Source: Epiperipatus broadwayi
Lineage: Eukaryota; Onychophora; Udeonychophora; Euonychophora; Peripatidae
Assembly: GCA_028023455.1 (NCBI GenBank)
Contig: JAQFVV010012529.1
Span: 434,001 to 498,000 of the forward strand
Length of the DNA stretch: 64,000 nucleotides
Direction: 5' to 3'
In this document: positions 46,500 through 59,000 of the stretch, piece after piece
Numbering within the stretch: the stretch's first letter is position 1
How the letters are laid out: the number at the start of each line of letters is the position of its first letter
The notes under the pieces: model-generated
The model's input: only the letters and a program-made list of their open reading frames with translations
Told to the model about the DNA's origin: nothing
Databases searched by the model: none
Program-made: the position numbers and the translations under genes

Positions 46500-47079
46500 C
46501 TTTTGCTAGTGCAACCTTGTGCATGAGCACTCGAAGAGTGTCTGTCACAGTATAGTCATTGTAAAACTCATTTCTAGAGTAATTTTATTTTCTTTCTTCT
46601 TTTCTATTTTTTGAGGGGAGGGGGTGCTATTTTTGTTTATGAATGGCTATTATTACTATAGGTTGATTAAAAATAGTTATTATTTGGATAACAAAAAAGA
46701 TAAAGAATATTATTAATTAAAAAAAACGAAAAAAACAACCAGATTAAAAGCAATTAATTTTTTTTAATATAATTTGATAAAATCATCACAAAAAACTATT
46801 TATGTAGAATTGTTAAATTAACAGACAGAATGCTATATGGAAAAGCTGAGTATATAATATGTAGTAGGTGTGAAATAACTGTGATTTTTGTAAAAATCGA
46901 ATGGACTGCAGTTATAAATTTTGAAAGGTTTTAGAAACTGATTGCAAAAGATTAAAAGTGTGTAAAATAATATATATATATATGTGTTGAAGATATTTGT
47001 TTATCTTATATATTGCTTATATCACTCTATTCATATACACGTTAATGCAACAAATTTTCTTCAAAACTTCTTTATTTTC

Positions 47080-47120
47080 TTACAGTTTCGACTGTCCAGC
47101 AGTCTTCATCAGAGCTACAA
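47080..47120 (-). ncRNA. hammerhead-ribozyme-like motif, family D, PLE 3' flank
   Basis: The minus strand reads AGCTCTGATGAA, then a 5-bp stem (GACTG/CAGTC, loop CTGGA), then GAAACTGTAAG. Core boxes CTGATGA and GAAAC are intact and stem II is strong, though an extra A precedes it. Stem I is not formed by the present flanks (TGTAGCT with AGAAAAT). The motif lies 1.9 kb downstream of the PLE endonuclease on the same strand, where the terminal repeat of a Penelope-like element is expected. Confidence 0.55.
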
Positions 47121-47129
47121 GATTTGAAT

Positions 47130-48980
47130 AATATAAATATACAATCATCATTTCACATATATATAAAAATAAATACATGTATATAACCATCACTTTACAC
47201 ATATATAAAATACCCATAAATATACACATATATCTTCTTCATACACATACATATGAATTTACAAGACATATATATAATACATACCTACATCTATATATAC
47301 ACATATGTACATCCAATATATATACATAGCCCTTTTAACTATACATATATACACACAGATATACATACACCCTCAGACATACATACAATCTTCATATATC
47401 TTTATAAATACACATGCATATCTATACTCTACCTACATATACATATATAATACAAAAACACAACCAATACACCTTTTTTTAAATCTTTTACCTTTTGAAA
47501 CTATTTTATTTTTACTTTTTACTTTTTAAAAAACCCTTTAAATATTATTTCTTTATAACATTACCTATATTATTTTATAATTATCTAATATATAAAACAT
47601 CTTTTATTTTACTATCTTTAATCTACCCTTATATTTATTCTTTTATAATATTTCCAATATTATTTTATAATTATCTAATATATTATATCTTTTATTTTAC
47701 TATCTTTAATTTTACTTTTTATAATTTTTATCTCTACATTACTAAATAATATTTTTCTTTAACACTTACCTCTATCTTCTTCACTGCCTTAATTAAACTG
47801 ACCGTTATTTTAAATTTTCTATCTTATTATTCATTTAAAACAGCTCCCTCTGTTATCAATTTTATAAAACTTATTCTATTTTAAACTTCTAACTTCCAAA
47901 TTATATTCATTAACCATATTCAAATATTACAAATACAACTACCTAACCTTCATTTTACATATAAATATACATATCAAATTCCATACATCCCCTACACATA
48001 GATACATATCTCTTCACATCACCTCTATACATATAAATAAAAATAATATATAAACAATATAAAAATATATTAAAAAATTAAAAACAAAAATTAAAAATTC
48101 TCTATGTATATCTATATACACATATTTATGTACACCCATATTTATAACACATATACATACATATACCAATCCTCATATACATTTATCTATGCCTCCCATA
48201 TATACTCAACTTACTTATAAATTGCATTTATAAATATACTAAACACATCCAATACCCCATTTTTTATCTATTACCTTTAAAAACTATTTTATTTTTACCT
48301 TAGTTTTTCATTTCACTATCTATCTTGTTTCCTTATTATCTAATCCATATTCCTTTTTACCTCCATACCTATAATACAAAACCTATCCAATACACCATTT
48401 TTTATATTACCTTTAAAACTATTTCATTTTTACCTTTAGTTTTAAAAAATTTAAACAAATTTCTTTTAAACAAATTTTTACTATTTTTAAATGCCTTACC
48501 CTTTTATTATTTATTATTACCATTATTTATATCATCACTATTCTTTAATCTTCCTTTCATCATTTTTTTATCTTGTCCAATTATTATCTAATATATATCT
48601 TTTTTACTTTAATATCTCTACTTTTTTTCTTTTAATAATATTATCTTTATTCTCTGCTGTTTTAAAGTCACTATCTTTTATTCCTTTAAACCAACTTCCT
48701 CTTTTATCAATTTTATAAAACTTATAAGTCTATTTTTTAATCTATATTAATTAACAATCTTTACATGTCTTTTATCTATATTCACATATAACTTTAAATC
48801 TACTTTCTTTTATTACTATTATTATAACCTTTATTATTAACAATCAATAACAACAATAATCATGCCATAACACCAATATAATTTTATATTTAATGTTTCC
48901 TTACCCATATACCTACTTACATACACCTAATATATACATTTATCTTTAATTACCAATAACCTTATAAATCCAATACTACA
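47130..48980 (-). repeat. PLE 3' region: microsatellite and direct repeats
   Basis: 47,140-47,460 is (TA/CA)-rich microsatellite. 47,563-47,630 and 47,641-47,710 repeat 'attattttataattatctaa' and 'cttttattttactatcttta'. A block with 'ccttt.aaactattttattttta' occurs at about 47,485, 48,275 and 48,410. Plus-strand T/C-rich frames here are shadows. The region lies between the PLE coding part and the hammerhead-like motif and is probably its 3' untranslated sequence. Confidence 0.5.
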
Positions 48981-48982
48981 AC

Positions 48983-49324
48983 CTACCAACACAAGGTTCT
49001 TAGTCCACCATCTCTATTTAAACTAGGCCTTATTCTCTTAATTAACATTGCTTCCTTTATTTTTCTATCTCTTCTTTTATTAGTATATCCTATCATTTCT
49101 ATACTTTCTTTGTCAAATACATGCCCTGTTTCCATAGTATGCAAATAAATTGGTGAATTTTTGTCATACCTATGTTGATTTAGCCTCGTAAAAATAGAAT
49201 TCTTTGTCTCACCTACATATTTAGTCCTTATCATATTCTGCTTACAATATCTACAATCTATTTGATATACGCCATTTATACATTTTCCTATATCTTTAAT
49301 ATATTTATTATCTAATATACTCAT
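48983..49324 (-). pseudogene. PLE GIY-YIG endonuclease domain
   Basis: This segment encodes the nuclease that nicks target DNA in Penelope-like elements. The visible motifs are GVYQIDCRYC (GIY plus a C-x-x-C pair), KYVGET (YIG), FTRLNQHR with the catalytic Arg and a His, HTMETGH and later E residues, then RKIKEAMLIKR and RPSLNRDGGL with the conserved Asn, ending CW. All landmark residues of an active GIY-YIG domain seem present. It is one frame away from the RT part. Residues encoded by about 49,325-49,360 (IKYKVVNKKRKNL) continue this frame upstream, so a single frameshift separates nuclease and RT. I chose to call it a pseudogene because the polyprotein is broken. Confidence 0.8.
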
Positions 49325-49362
49325 TAAATTTTTTCTTTTTTTATTTACTACCTTATACTTAA

Positions 49363-50334
49363 TTACATTATATATCTGTTATTAATTTTTTTAGTAATTT
49401 TATTAACACTCTTAACTACATTATTACTATATGTCTTAACCCCTATATACTTTTCCTTTATATTGTTCTTACTATATTCATTATTCTCTCCTTCCTTATT
49501 ATTTTTCTTATATTTTTCTTCTATTAATTTTATATTCTTCACTATTACATTCTCTGGATATTCATTTTCCTTAAATTCCTTAACTATTAATTCTACTTCT
49601 TTTTTATATTCCTTTTCACTTGAACAATAATTAATAGCCCTACATATTCGTGAACTTATACTACTTATTTTATATTTATTATCTGTATTAGAATTCCAAT
49701 TCATTATATTACTATTCCCATTCACTTTTTTATATACTGATGTTTCTATTCTACATCTATTTTTAACATATGTTTTTGTTAACAATATGTCCAAATATGC
49801 TAACTTATTATCTTTCTCTCTTTCCACTGTAAATTTAATATTCTTATCTAATTTATTAATTTTATCTAAATATTTATCTATTTGTCTTTCACTTCTATTA
49901 AAAATCAATAGATAATCATCTACATATCTTTTTAACATTATTGGTCCAATTTCCTCATCTATCATCTTTTTTTCTATTTCCTCCATATACATACAACTTA
50001 ATATCCCACTCAATGCCCCTCCTATCAATAAACCTTTTTTCTGCTTAAAATATTCCCCATTAAACTCAAACGTTATTTCCTTACAACACAACTCTAAAAT
50101 CTGTTTTAATTTAATTACTGGTATTTCTATTATTTTTCTTTCATCTTCCATATATTTATTAATTGCTAAATCTATTACTTTATCTACATCCAAATTTGTG
50201 TACATCGACACTATATCTATCTTAACCATTGTCAATCTATATTTATCATATATAAGATTATATGAAGATATGCAAAGAAAGTGAAGAAGAATAAGAGATA
50301 TTTGTTTATAAAAAATAAATTTAGTTGAGATCAT
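49363..50334 (-). pseudogene. PLE reverse transcriptase, 5'-truncated
   Basis: 323 codons. From residue about 34 the sequence is PLE reverse transcriptase: VKIDIVSMYTNL (36-48, palm motif A region with its Asp), FKQKKGLLIGGALSG (96-110, motif B), RYVDDYLLIF (136-145, catalytic YVDD), FTVEREKDNKLAYLDILLTK (about 168-187), then a thumb and lysine-rich linker. The first 33 residues do not look like RT, so the element is 5'-truncated near 50,235, as common for PLEs. The ORF stops at NNRYIM, where a one-base frameshift separates it from the GIY-YIG part. PLE RTs prime on nicked target DNA. C-terminal placement of the nuclease indicates the Penelope/Neptune group rather than Naiad or Athena types. 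Confidence 0.85.
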
Positions 50335-50839
50335 ATTTTGCTTTCCTAATTTATTTCTAAAAAAAAAAAAAAAGCAAGATAGAAATTTACAAAAGTTTTA
50401 TACTATACTATAATATATTGTAAGGTGTGACCTTACCTCCAGTACAACTAAAAACATCCTTTGCCTAATTCGAATCCAACACCCAATAGATGAAAATAAA
50501 TTAAAATTCATTTCAATAAAAAAAAAATGAAATTAATTACAAGCACTATAACAGAAACCATTAATTGTTTTCTCCAATCAAACACCTAATTTAATCTTAC
50601 AATAAATATGCATCTTAATTAAATCATAAAACATATACACGAACACTAATCTTTTATTAAAAACATATCAATTGTGATGTAGCTCCTATACATTATAACA
50701 ATATGAGGGAAACATGATCGGATAGATTAGACACAAGTAAGAAATAAAAAACTATTTAAAAGAAAGACATGACAAATAAAAATTTTGGTAGTTTTCTATT
50801 ATATCGCGTCAGCCGCTTAATGCGCTATTTATATGCAAA

Positions 50840-51010
50840 ATCACACAAATATGCCGTTTAGGTGGCTGCTGCCTTCTAGGCCTATATATCTATAGCAAAA
50901 AGCACAGAGAGACCATTTAGTACACGGCAGCCGGCGGCTATAGATGATTGCATCAATTTCTATGCTATAAAGCACAGAAAAGATGCCGTTTAGCGGTGAA
51001 CAGCCTGTTT
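50840..51010. repeat. degenerate 80-bp repeats
   Basis: 'atgccgtttag.ggtg' occurs near 50,851 and 50,983; 'aaagcacagaga' and 'aaagcacagaaa' lie near 50,897 and 50,970; 'ggcagccggcgg' lies between. A 68-codon minus frame over this region is probably chance. Confidence 0.45.
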
Positions 51011-51744
51011 TAGTGTTACGCACTTTATCCCAATGCTCACAGTTCAACGTTCACTATAGGATCGTGTGAGTGTCTGGACTTCAGCCAGCCACAACTCTTC
51101 AATATGCATGTCAAAGGAATTAGCTTACATGTCATTTGACCTACTACTACCTCCTAACAATTGTTCATCCATAGCCACACTTCCCTACTCAATGTGGAAC
51201 CTTCAAATCAATTCAGAAAGGTAGGTGCAAGCAAGATTTTGACAAGCTCACACAAATAGTCACATTTTCGCAAGAACATGTCTGCGACAAATAAAATGGC
51301 TGACAGGTCAAAATTGGAACTGTCGTCCACAGAAGCTGGCTTGCACGGGGAATTTAGTAATTCTACTGGAATAGAATCTTTGCAATAAGGTAGGTCAATT
51401 GATAAAGTTTTAATTCTTACGGATGTGAAAAAGAAATAGCCCTCTGGCTTACATTACAGGACTTAGATTTAACTTTTCGGGCGACTTGTAGTTCAAGCGG
51501 GTTTTGAAATTTGTTGGTAGCATCAAATTGTTCTCAATTAAATTACAGAATTTGATAAAGAAAATCGGAATGAATGACGTTAAGCCTTCGGACAAAAAAA
51601 AAGGATGTACAAGTGTGAAAATTCTCGTAATTCTATCCAGAGAAACCAAAAGTAATTGTCCAAATACCGAATCCATTGATTAATTAATCTTTAAATAACC
51701 AACCAAAAAGGCGTAATAAAAAAACCAAAAAAAAAAAAGGGGGG

Positions 51745-52925
51745 GGATTGTCGTCGAATAGCTACTATATCCCACTCGATGGCGCAATTTTCACGCTTAA
51801 ACTATAAAATATGATCATTCCCGGGCCGCTAATTATAATCATTTTGATGTGTTTTTTATAATGCGAAAATAAAAACAAAAAAAAAATCGTTTTTTAAATA
51901 TTATTTAATTTTAAATATTATTTTTTATTAATGTATACAAATTAAATGATAATAATAAATGTAAAATAAAATAAACAAATTACAATTTGATTCGTCTTTT
52001 TTAGTTTGCTTTTTATTAGAAAAATCAATTTTCTATCGGAGATTTTTTTACTGGAGTTACGGCTTTTTTGTTGTTGTTGTTTACCGCTATTTTTTATTTC
52101 AAATAGAATGATAACTAAAAGTAAAAGTTGTTACGGTTAGGGTTAGGGTTAGTTTTAGGGTTATTGTTCTGTTGTTTGTAATGCTAAAATAAAAAATATC
52201 AAAATCGTATTTTTGTAAATATTTTTTTTTACTAACATCTATAAAATAAATGATAACAATAAACATAAACTATATTCAACAAAGTATAACAGTAGTCGAA
52301 AAAAAGAAAGTAAAACTTTTTTAAACAACGACAAATATATATATAAAATACTTATATGTTTTTTATGACATTTAAAAAAAACAGTGTACAATTGTACTTT
52401 TCTTACGGGATATTTTTGTGTTAACGCTCTTTTTTATTTCAAAAATATACACACGATACAATCTTCTTTGTCTCGTGGAATGTTACGAACAGTACGTTAC
52501 TTGACTCGTTACCCAATTCCAACTCACTTTATACATATATCTCATCAACATTTACTACTTAAAACTTCAATACACTACGGTGTAAAATGCAATGAAAACA
52601 ACATTTACATCCAATTGAAAACTTCAATACACTAAAATGTAAAATGCAATGAAAACAACATTTCCATCCAATTCAAAAAAACATACCCTCTCCCCAAGCC
52701 GTAACCATTTTATAAACTGTGCTAATTCGGAAAATGTATTTGCTGCGTAAAACATACATACTGTACTGTGACGCGACATAGCGGCCTGCAATCTATAGCA
52801 CAACAAAAAAGTTGTATTATAGAAAATGCGGGTTCGAATGTGTCGGCCGCGGAAACGGCATTTTTATGTGTTTTAGCGCGAAAATGGTGCCATCCAGTGG
52901 GATATGGGGGCTCTTCGACGAGACC
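51745..52925. repeat. inner inverted-repeat element
   Basis: 51,745-51,797 reverse-complemented matches 52,873-52,925. In order: AGCG-GAAAAT, GCCATC-AGTGGGATAT, GCT-TTCGACGA. About four of five bases agree over 50 bp. The interior is AT-rich plus a telomere-like tract. Length about 1.2 kb, no coding capacity. Confidence 0.6.
52134..52163 (+). repeat. short TTAGGG-type tract
   Basis: 'ggttagggttagggttag' followed by 'ttttagggtta': about four TTAGGG units. Animal telomeres use TTAGGG. Here it sits inside a repeat element, so it is more likely part of that element than a relic chromosome end. Confidence 0.8.
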
Positions 52926-54356
52926 TATCGAGTTGGAAATTAATCATTCTTAATAGATGTGCCATTAGGATCAATACACATATTACCTTTCAAAGATAGC
53001 TATTGTAAGAAATCAGTCAATAAATAAAATTAATAAATAATTGTTTTTCTTTAAATCTTTTTCAAAAATAACCCAAGAAAGTAATAGACAATTCAGTAAT
53101 TAAAGCATTCTCAGCATCATTTTTTGGCCACCACGATGTAGTTGTAAAGTTTGTGGGGAGGGAGGTTTTGCCACAAGGGCAATTCTACTAGAATAGAATA
53201 TTTGCAATAACGTATGTTTACATAAAATTGTTCCAGTAAATGTTATTAAGGAAATTAATAAATTACGTTAACCATACAATTTCTATATTCTTTCACAAAG
53301 AATGGGGTATGCCTGGTAACGTTATATATATAAATTTTTGCTTAGCAACGATGGCATCAAGCGGCTGACACGATAGAATAGAAAAGTACCAACATTTTTA
53401 ATGTTATTAATGTATTATATACATAATAATCAATAATAATGATGTAAATAATTAATCTAAATCATAATTATGAACCTGCTAGTTAAAATCATCCTATATA
53501 AATCATCCTCATTTTGATAATTAGAGAAATACAAAAACCAACAAGCTTCTTCTCAAAGATCAGACAGAAAAATCTCATTGGCGAACAAGCTGAGAAATTG
53601 AATTTGCAGTTCGGTAAGAGAATTCGGCCACCATCAAAGTGAAATATTAATAGAACCAACCCTTTGGATATTCATTAAAGAAATAATAGTCATACAGATT
53701 CAAATCTAGCTAACTGAGAGATTCTAGAGTAAAATATCCAAAATTAAATTCAAATTATTCGACATTTCCAAAGTGTTTCTAACTTTAAGCCAGAGACTGA
53801 ATTAACTTTAATTCAGAATATATAATAGTAAAAATATTGCCTTTACTTCACTCAAGATTTTCTACTAAATGTATTGCTAATTGCAAAGGGGTATTGGGGA
53901 GAGAAAGTAGTCATCCATGGAGCTGTTATTGCCAAAACTGAAATGAAATTCACCTAGCATCTACCATCTATGTTGTGAAACATCAAATTTATTATGAGAA
54001 ATGAATCGACAACTACATTTCAAAGCAAGCCTTCCAAGGAGAGAAATTATAGGTGACATAACGAATGTTCTAGAACATTTGAATCTTACCACCTATAACC
54101 TGGAAAGGAATAAGGAGAACGATTCACTTTCCTTACGAACTCTCAAGTTACATTTAGGTTGATCTCATAAATTTTAATTATTTATTTATTTTATAACCTG
54201 TAATTCAATACTAGCGCTATAAATACATACACACAAAGCTAATATTTAATATCTTATTAAACCATAGGCTGAGCACTTTCGAGAGTCACGGTTCTCATAA
54301 TCATAGCTCTTTGTGAAGTAACTTATTGTCTAATGTTATGCAAATTTATGCAAAGT

Positions 54357-54632
54357 TCAAGTATTCCATTTCCTGGATATAGAATAACATGTTTCCTTTC
54401 TGTTAAGGGTGTTGATGTCCATTGCGATGAAGCAAGCCTCTTTTATCTTTCTTTTCAAATCGTTTCCCTCTCTGCGTAAATATTCATATACTAAAGCACA
54501 AACTGATCCAGCATAGAATTCCATTTTCGCACAGCACCAAAAGCTTGCAGGATACCCATGTGAACCGCAAACTGCGATGAAGCAGGCCTCTTTTATCTTT
54601 CTTTTCAAATCGTTTCCCTCTCTGCATTATTG
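54357..54632 (-). pseudogene. duplicated PLE endonuclease tails
   Basis: The minus frame contains REGNDLKRKIKEACFIA twice. The 54,400-54,480 copy continues MDINTLNRKETCYSIS and RKWNT, the expected R-K-I-K-E-A-x-F-I ... L-N-R ... S ... W end of a PLE GIY-YIG nuclease. The other copy (54,560-54,632) diverges after KEACFIA into unrelated VCGSHGYPAS. The shared 50-bp block ('gcctcttttatctttctttt' to 'tctctgc') is nearly identical, so the duplication is recent relative to the element. A different PLE lineage from 48,983-50,334. Confidence 0.6.
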
Positions 54633-55839
54633 TAAATTAAAATAAAATATAGATTCTGATGAGAACTTGCTTATAGGTCGATCATTATCAAGGGAGAGGT
54701 AAGACTTTACTTTAATATATAATACTTACCAACACTTATACAGTGACACCATTATATATGTTTTTTGTTTGTTAGTACTAATCATTTAGTTAATTGTTTT
54801 CGGTATACCTGACTAACTATTTCTGGTATAAAATGGTCTTTCCAATTTTTATCACAACCAAACACTATAGCAGGAAATCTATCAAGTTAGTGGGAGTAAT
54901 AACAAATTATAATTTTAATAAAATAATTTAGTAAGCAAGGATGATTTAAATAATGATAAGTTGTAAAATAATTTTCTATTGTGTTAATTTGGACATCAAA
55001 TGGTTATTCTCTGAAGGGAACAAGGGATTGAATCAATGATTAAAAATAATGATAATCAAAGAATATCCATCGATGTTAAACTGTTATTTATACTTTGTTA
55101 TAAATCTCGTTACTAAGTTATCCTTACTGTAAATAAACTTGTTAAATATATATGTTTTTAAATTAAAGACTATTGTTTGTATTTATCCATATTAATTTTT
55201 CAATTTGTCATATATTCTCAGTTACCTAATTTTCCCCACAATATGCCAGGTTTAAACCCCTTCTGAGTGCAGTGTATATAAGCATCAACATAGTTATATA
55301 AGTATTATCGAACATATATCAGTGGATAAATGACTATGATATCAATTTATGTACATATTACAGCATATATTTTTTTCTTCTCTAAGTAATATTTTGTTTT
55401 ATTTAAAAAGAATTTACATTTTAAATAGCGTAAGGTCTACAGATGGTCTGTTATATGGGCAGGTATATCATTAAAAGCTAGAGCAATTTCTCAATTTTGA
55501 TCAAATAAATCATAAACAAAACCAGAAACAAAACCTCACTTGTCAAGGTTAACTAAGTTGTGTTTAAAACAATATCGTTTTTCCAAACTCTATACAATTT
55601 TCATAAGTCACATTTCCGGACTAAAACTATTAAAAGTTTTTAAGAAATTTAAAAGATCAAAATTGAAGAAAAGGCTCTGTTAAAAATTGATAGGGAAAAT
55701 AAACATATAAGTTATAAAATTTCAAAGGGCGGTTCTAAGTGGACTAGATGGTTTTAATTTGAAAAATGGATAAATAGGATTGAGTTCTTGCTGTAAAGGT
55801 TCATTTCTATAGATTTTTGTGAAGCCAGGATCCACGCCA

Positions 55840-56080
55840 GCTTGGACTCTGACATGGCTGGCTAGGCAAAAAGATTTGCTGTCTTGCTATCCCGAGATGG
55901 CAATTTCTATTCATCCCTGCATGCCTTAGGGCATGATCATAATCGCAGGGAGACGAAACCTTTCAGCAGCCTGCCGCAAGAAGAGATCGTAAACCTTATC
56001 CTGAGTAAAATGCCATTCCACCATTGTTTGATATACCTGCATTACAAACTACTACCAAGAAGACCGGTAATATTATTTTA
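55840..56080 (+). other. GC-rich open-frame island, unassigned
   Basis: One frame from 55,868 reads KRFAVLLSRDGNFYSSLHAL, GHDHNRRETKPFSSLPQEE, IVNLILSKMPFHHCLIYLHY and then LLPRRP, followed by GTAATA at 56,067, a possible donor. Two other frames are also partly open, which argues for low stop density in GC-rich repeat sequence. No domain recognised. Confidence 0.2.
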
Positions 56081-59000
56081 AAGACTGCGAAACTCTACAA
56101 TTTAATCTGTAAATCTCTAATACTAAGCTAGCTTATTTACTATAAAGAATGTTCTAATAATTTCTTAACTCTAAATTAAATTCTTTATAAAAAAAACTGT
56201 GTTAAATTTGCCTGAATTTATCTATAAACTGTAAAATCATTTATTGTCAATCTCATTTATTAAAATCTGTAAAATTATTTCTAAAGTAACTATGTAAAAC
56301 TTGCCTAAATTAATCTTGTAAACTTGCCTGAATTCACTTTTATAAATTAAGACTTTACTTTTTATAATCTGTAAATAACTGCAATCAGTTATCTTAAATT
56401 TCTAAAAACTGTGGTCGTGCCTAGATTTATTGTTTAAGTATTTTGTTTACATTTATTCTGTTTAAATTTAATATATATGTTATAACATGCCCATCTCTCG
56501 AAACAGCGAGTAATAATTGTTAACTAAATTACAACAGGGATAATTAAAATCACTTAAAATATTTTAAGAACGCTGCTTGGCGTATTAAATCGGTTTCAAA
56601 ATAATATTATAGATAATAACCGACCGCTACATGCTCGTTATTATCATGATTTTTTGTATATTATAAATTGCATTATAGTTTGCAAGGTTTGTTTAATCAG
56701 GTTTTTTATATATATTATGACTTTTGATATTTATTAGTTAGAAGGGATATACTGGCTAGAGATGATATTAAAATATATTTGTTAATATTTATTAATGCCC
56801 ATCAAATATACATTCCCTCCTTAATTGCGATTATATATATATGTAGATTCAGGATTTTAACTAGATTATAATTTAAGTCCGTTTCATTAGCATAATTATA
56901 ATGCTAGTTTAAGAACTGGGTTGTGTTAGTTTGACAGATAGAAGCTATCTGTTTTATATGCGGTTAATTAATTATACACATACGTATTGGTCTTTTGTGT
57001 GTGCATTGCGAGTGTCTTTATACATTACACTTACATGTGTTTACGTTTTGCTGCACCTTTTAAATGGGTTCACGGTGACAAACCAGCCCATTCTTTAGTT
57101 TGGGTATGACTATCTTTATTAGAACTGGAACACGAGGGTCCAAACCATTTTTATAAAGCCTATCTGAGTTTCTGAACTTATCTGTTCTTATATAATTAAC
57201 AACAAACCGTCCAGTCTCAAGACAACTGAACATTTGATGCTGAAGCTCCTGAATAATTACTCACTCGCACTGCAAACTTACGCTTTAATATTTATTACAG
57301 TGCCATAGCATATATATGTGAATCTAAAGGCAACAAGTTCTTTTCCTCCTTATTAATTATTTATTCAGCATTAGACTGAAGTTTAAATCTTGGTTACCAG
57401 GTTGAATCTGCATGATCTTGAGCTTATTTATTTGCTCACACTATTAATATATATATATAACAGCTACTTTAGAGCTGTATGTATTCATCAGCTTCTGCTA
57501 GGCTATCAACTTATAACATTAGCAAACCATGAACACTAGGATGGGTATGTTATATAATTAGGCATGATTTATGAACTGCATAATCATTTATTTTAATATG
57601 TTAATATGAGATAGCTGTACTGATAACAGTCTCGTTCACTATGGAAATGCCTACATGCATTAAATACATATATTTAATGCTATATAATCCTTGCCATTTT
57701 GTTACTTTATTTTATTGTTTTAATAAACATTTTTAAATTATAAATTGTTTCATATCTTTCTTGCTTATGGGTCTATTTCAAACCAATCCATATTATCCAT
57801 CCCAATTTCTTAATGATTTTATATGCCGAGTATATATTGCTATTGTTAAGATAATTAATGAATTAAGTGGTCTATTCCACCTATTTAGTTAAATTGATAG
57901 TTATCCCTGGAGTCTCATGTTTCTCCCTGTCCTATGCCAGCTCACAGGTTAAATTGAAACTGAGTGTCACTTCAAAAATGTCATTCATAAGCTGTTAATC
58001 CAAGAAGTGCTAGCAAATGAGTTGAAGTTTGATTGGATTAGAGGTCTCATAAAAAGTTCATTTCTTATGACATAATTCTTTGATTTTTTGAGAAGTTTCT
58101 TGATTGAAAATCCTGAAATATCATCTTGAGATTTTGATGGTTGTTTAAAAACTTTTCATCTATTTTTGGTGATACATATCTGGTAAAGAAATATGAATGG
58201 CAAGCTACTGCAAATGATTTTTTAAGAGTAATATTTAATTGCATCTCCATAAGTATAGAACAAAGAATACAATATTCAACAGTAGAAAAGGTGATGTTAA
58301 ATTCTTTGCATCTCAACCCCAAATAGCACCAGCTAGCTTTTCAAGAAGATTGTTTCTAGGAATTACTTTTTAAATCTAATTGATAAATGAGGAAATTAAG
58401 TTAGGTTAATCTAATATCCAAAATTATTCTGAAGATTATGAATCAATTTGTTATTGCCGAAAATTATATTCTGTTTACTTTAAGTTGAACATATTGATCA
58501 ACTTTGTGGGATTAGATTAGCCTTCTATTTTTTAAAATGATTTCCAAACTTTTCATATCTTTATAAAATTTCTATTTCTGAGAAGGATGTCTTGTGAAGT
58601 CAAGGCATTGTCATTAGTATAGGTAAATTTCATGCATTCTGATTTTTAAAAATCAATAATGTTTACATTAAATAAAGAACATAAAAGATCTGAACTATAT
58701 AAAAGCCATCTTGTATAATTTTATGTTTGCTATGATTAGTATTTATAAATTATTTTTTTGTTAGAAAACATTTTGTCAAGTAAATTAACTTTGAAGGTTT
58801 TTAGAAAATCACTTATCCTAATAGTTAATCCTCAAGTCAGATCACTAGTGACAGTGACAGTTTTTAGTTTAAAAACTTTTATCATTGCAAATAGTTGAAG
58901 ATACAACATATTAACAGCACTTTCATCCTAGCCTAAATTTACTCTGTTCTAAAGGTTCTCAATTATTAAATATTTAATGGTCTATTGGAAAGTTCATCCC

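Larger units (their letters stand above)
51340..53215 (+). repeat. direct repeat pair inside the inverted-repeat block
   Basis: 51,355-51,388 and 53,181-53,210 share 'aattctact(g/a)gaatagaat' and 'tttgcaataa' in the same orientation, whereas the arms around them are inverted. Confidence 0.5.
50778..53400. mobile_element. nested inverted-repeat element(s)
   Basis: Outer arms: 50,778-50,822 (minus) and 53,348-53,394 (plus) share GCAT(T/C)AAGCGGCTGAC, then CGATA-AATAGAAAA and TACCAA-ATTTTTA. Inner arms: 51,745-51,797 and 52,873-52,925 (see below). GC content is well above the flanks in parts. No transposase frame is visible. The layout suggests one non-autonomous DNA transposon with long terminal inverted repeats holding a second. 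Target duplications were not identified. Confidence 0.5.

Noticed and set aside
47253-48718. Plus-strand open frames of 60-90 codons
   Set aside because: They translate microsatellite and T/C-rich sequence (Y, I, T, H and F runs) opposite the PLE 3' region.
52134-52163. Interstitial telomere marking a chromosome fusion
   Set aside because: Only about four units and enclosed by inverted repeats of a mobile element; no reversal of unit orientation.
57780-57815. Possible UBXN1 UBA exon (minus: MDNMDWFEIDP)
   Set aside because: Resembles the AMDWL part of a UBA domain by chance only; it stops at once and lacks the MGF and following acidic segment.
58065-58326. Frames open on both strands
   Set aside because: A transposase-like resemblance was considered, but no catalytic or dimerisation motif could be aligned on either strand.
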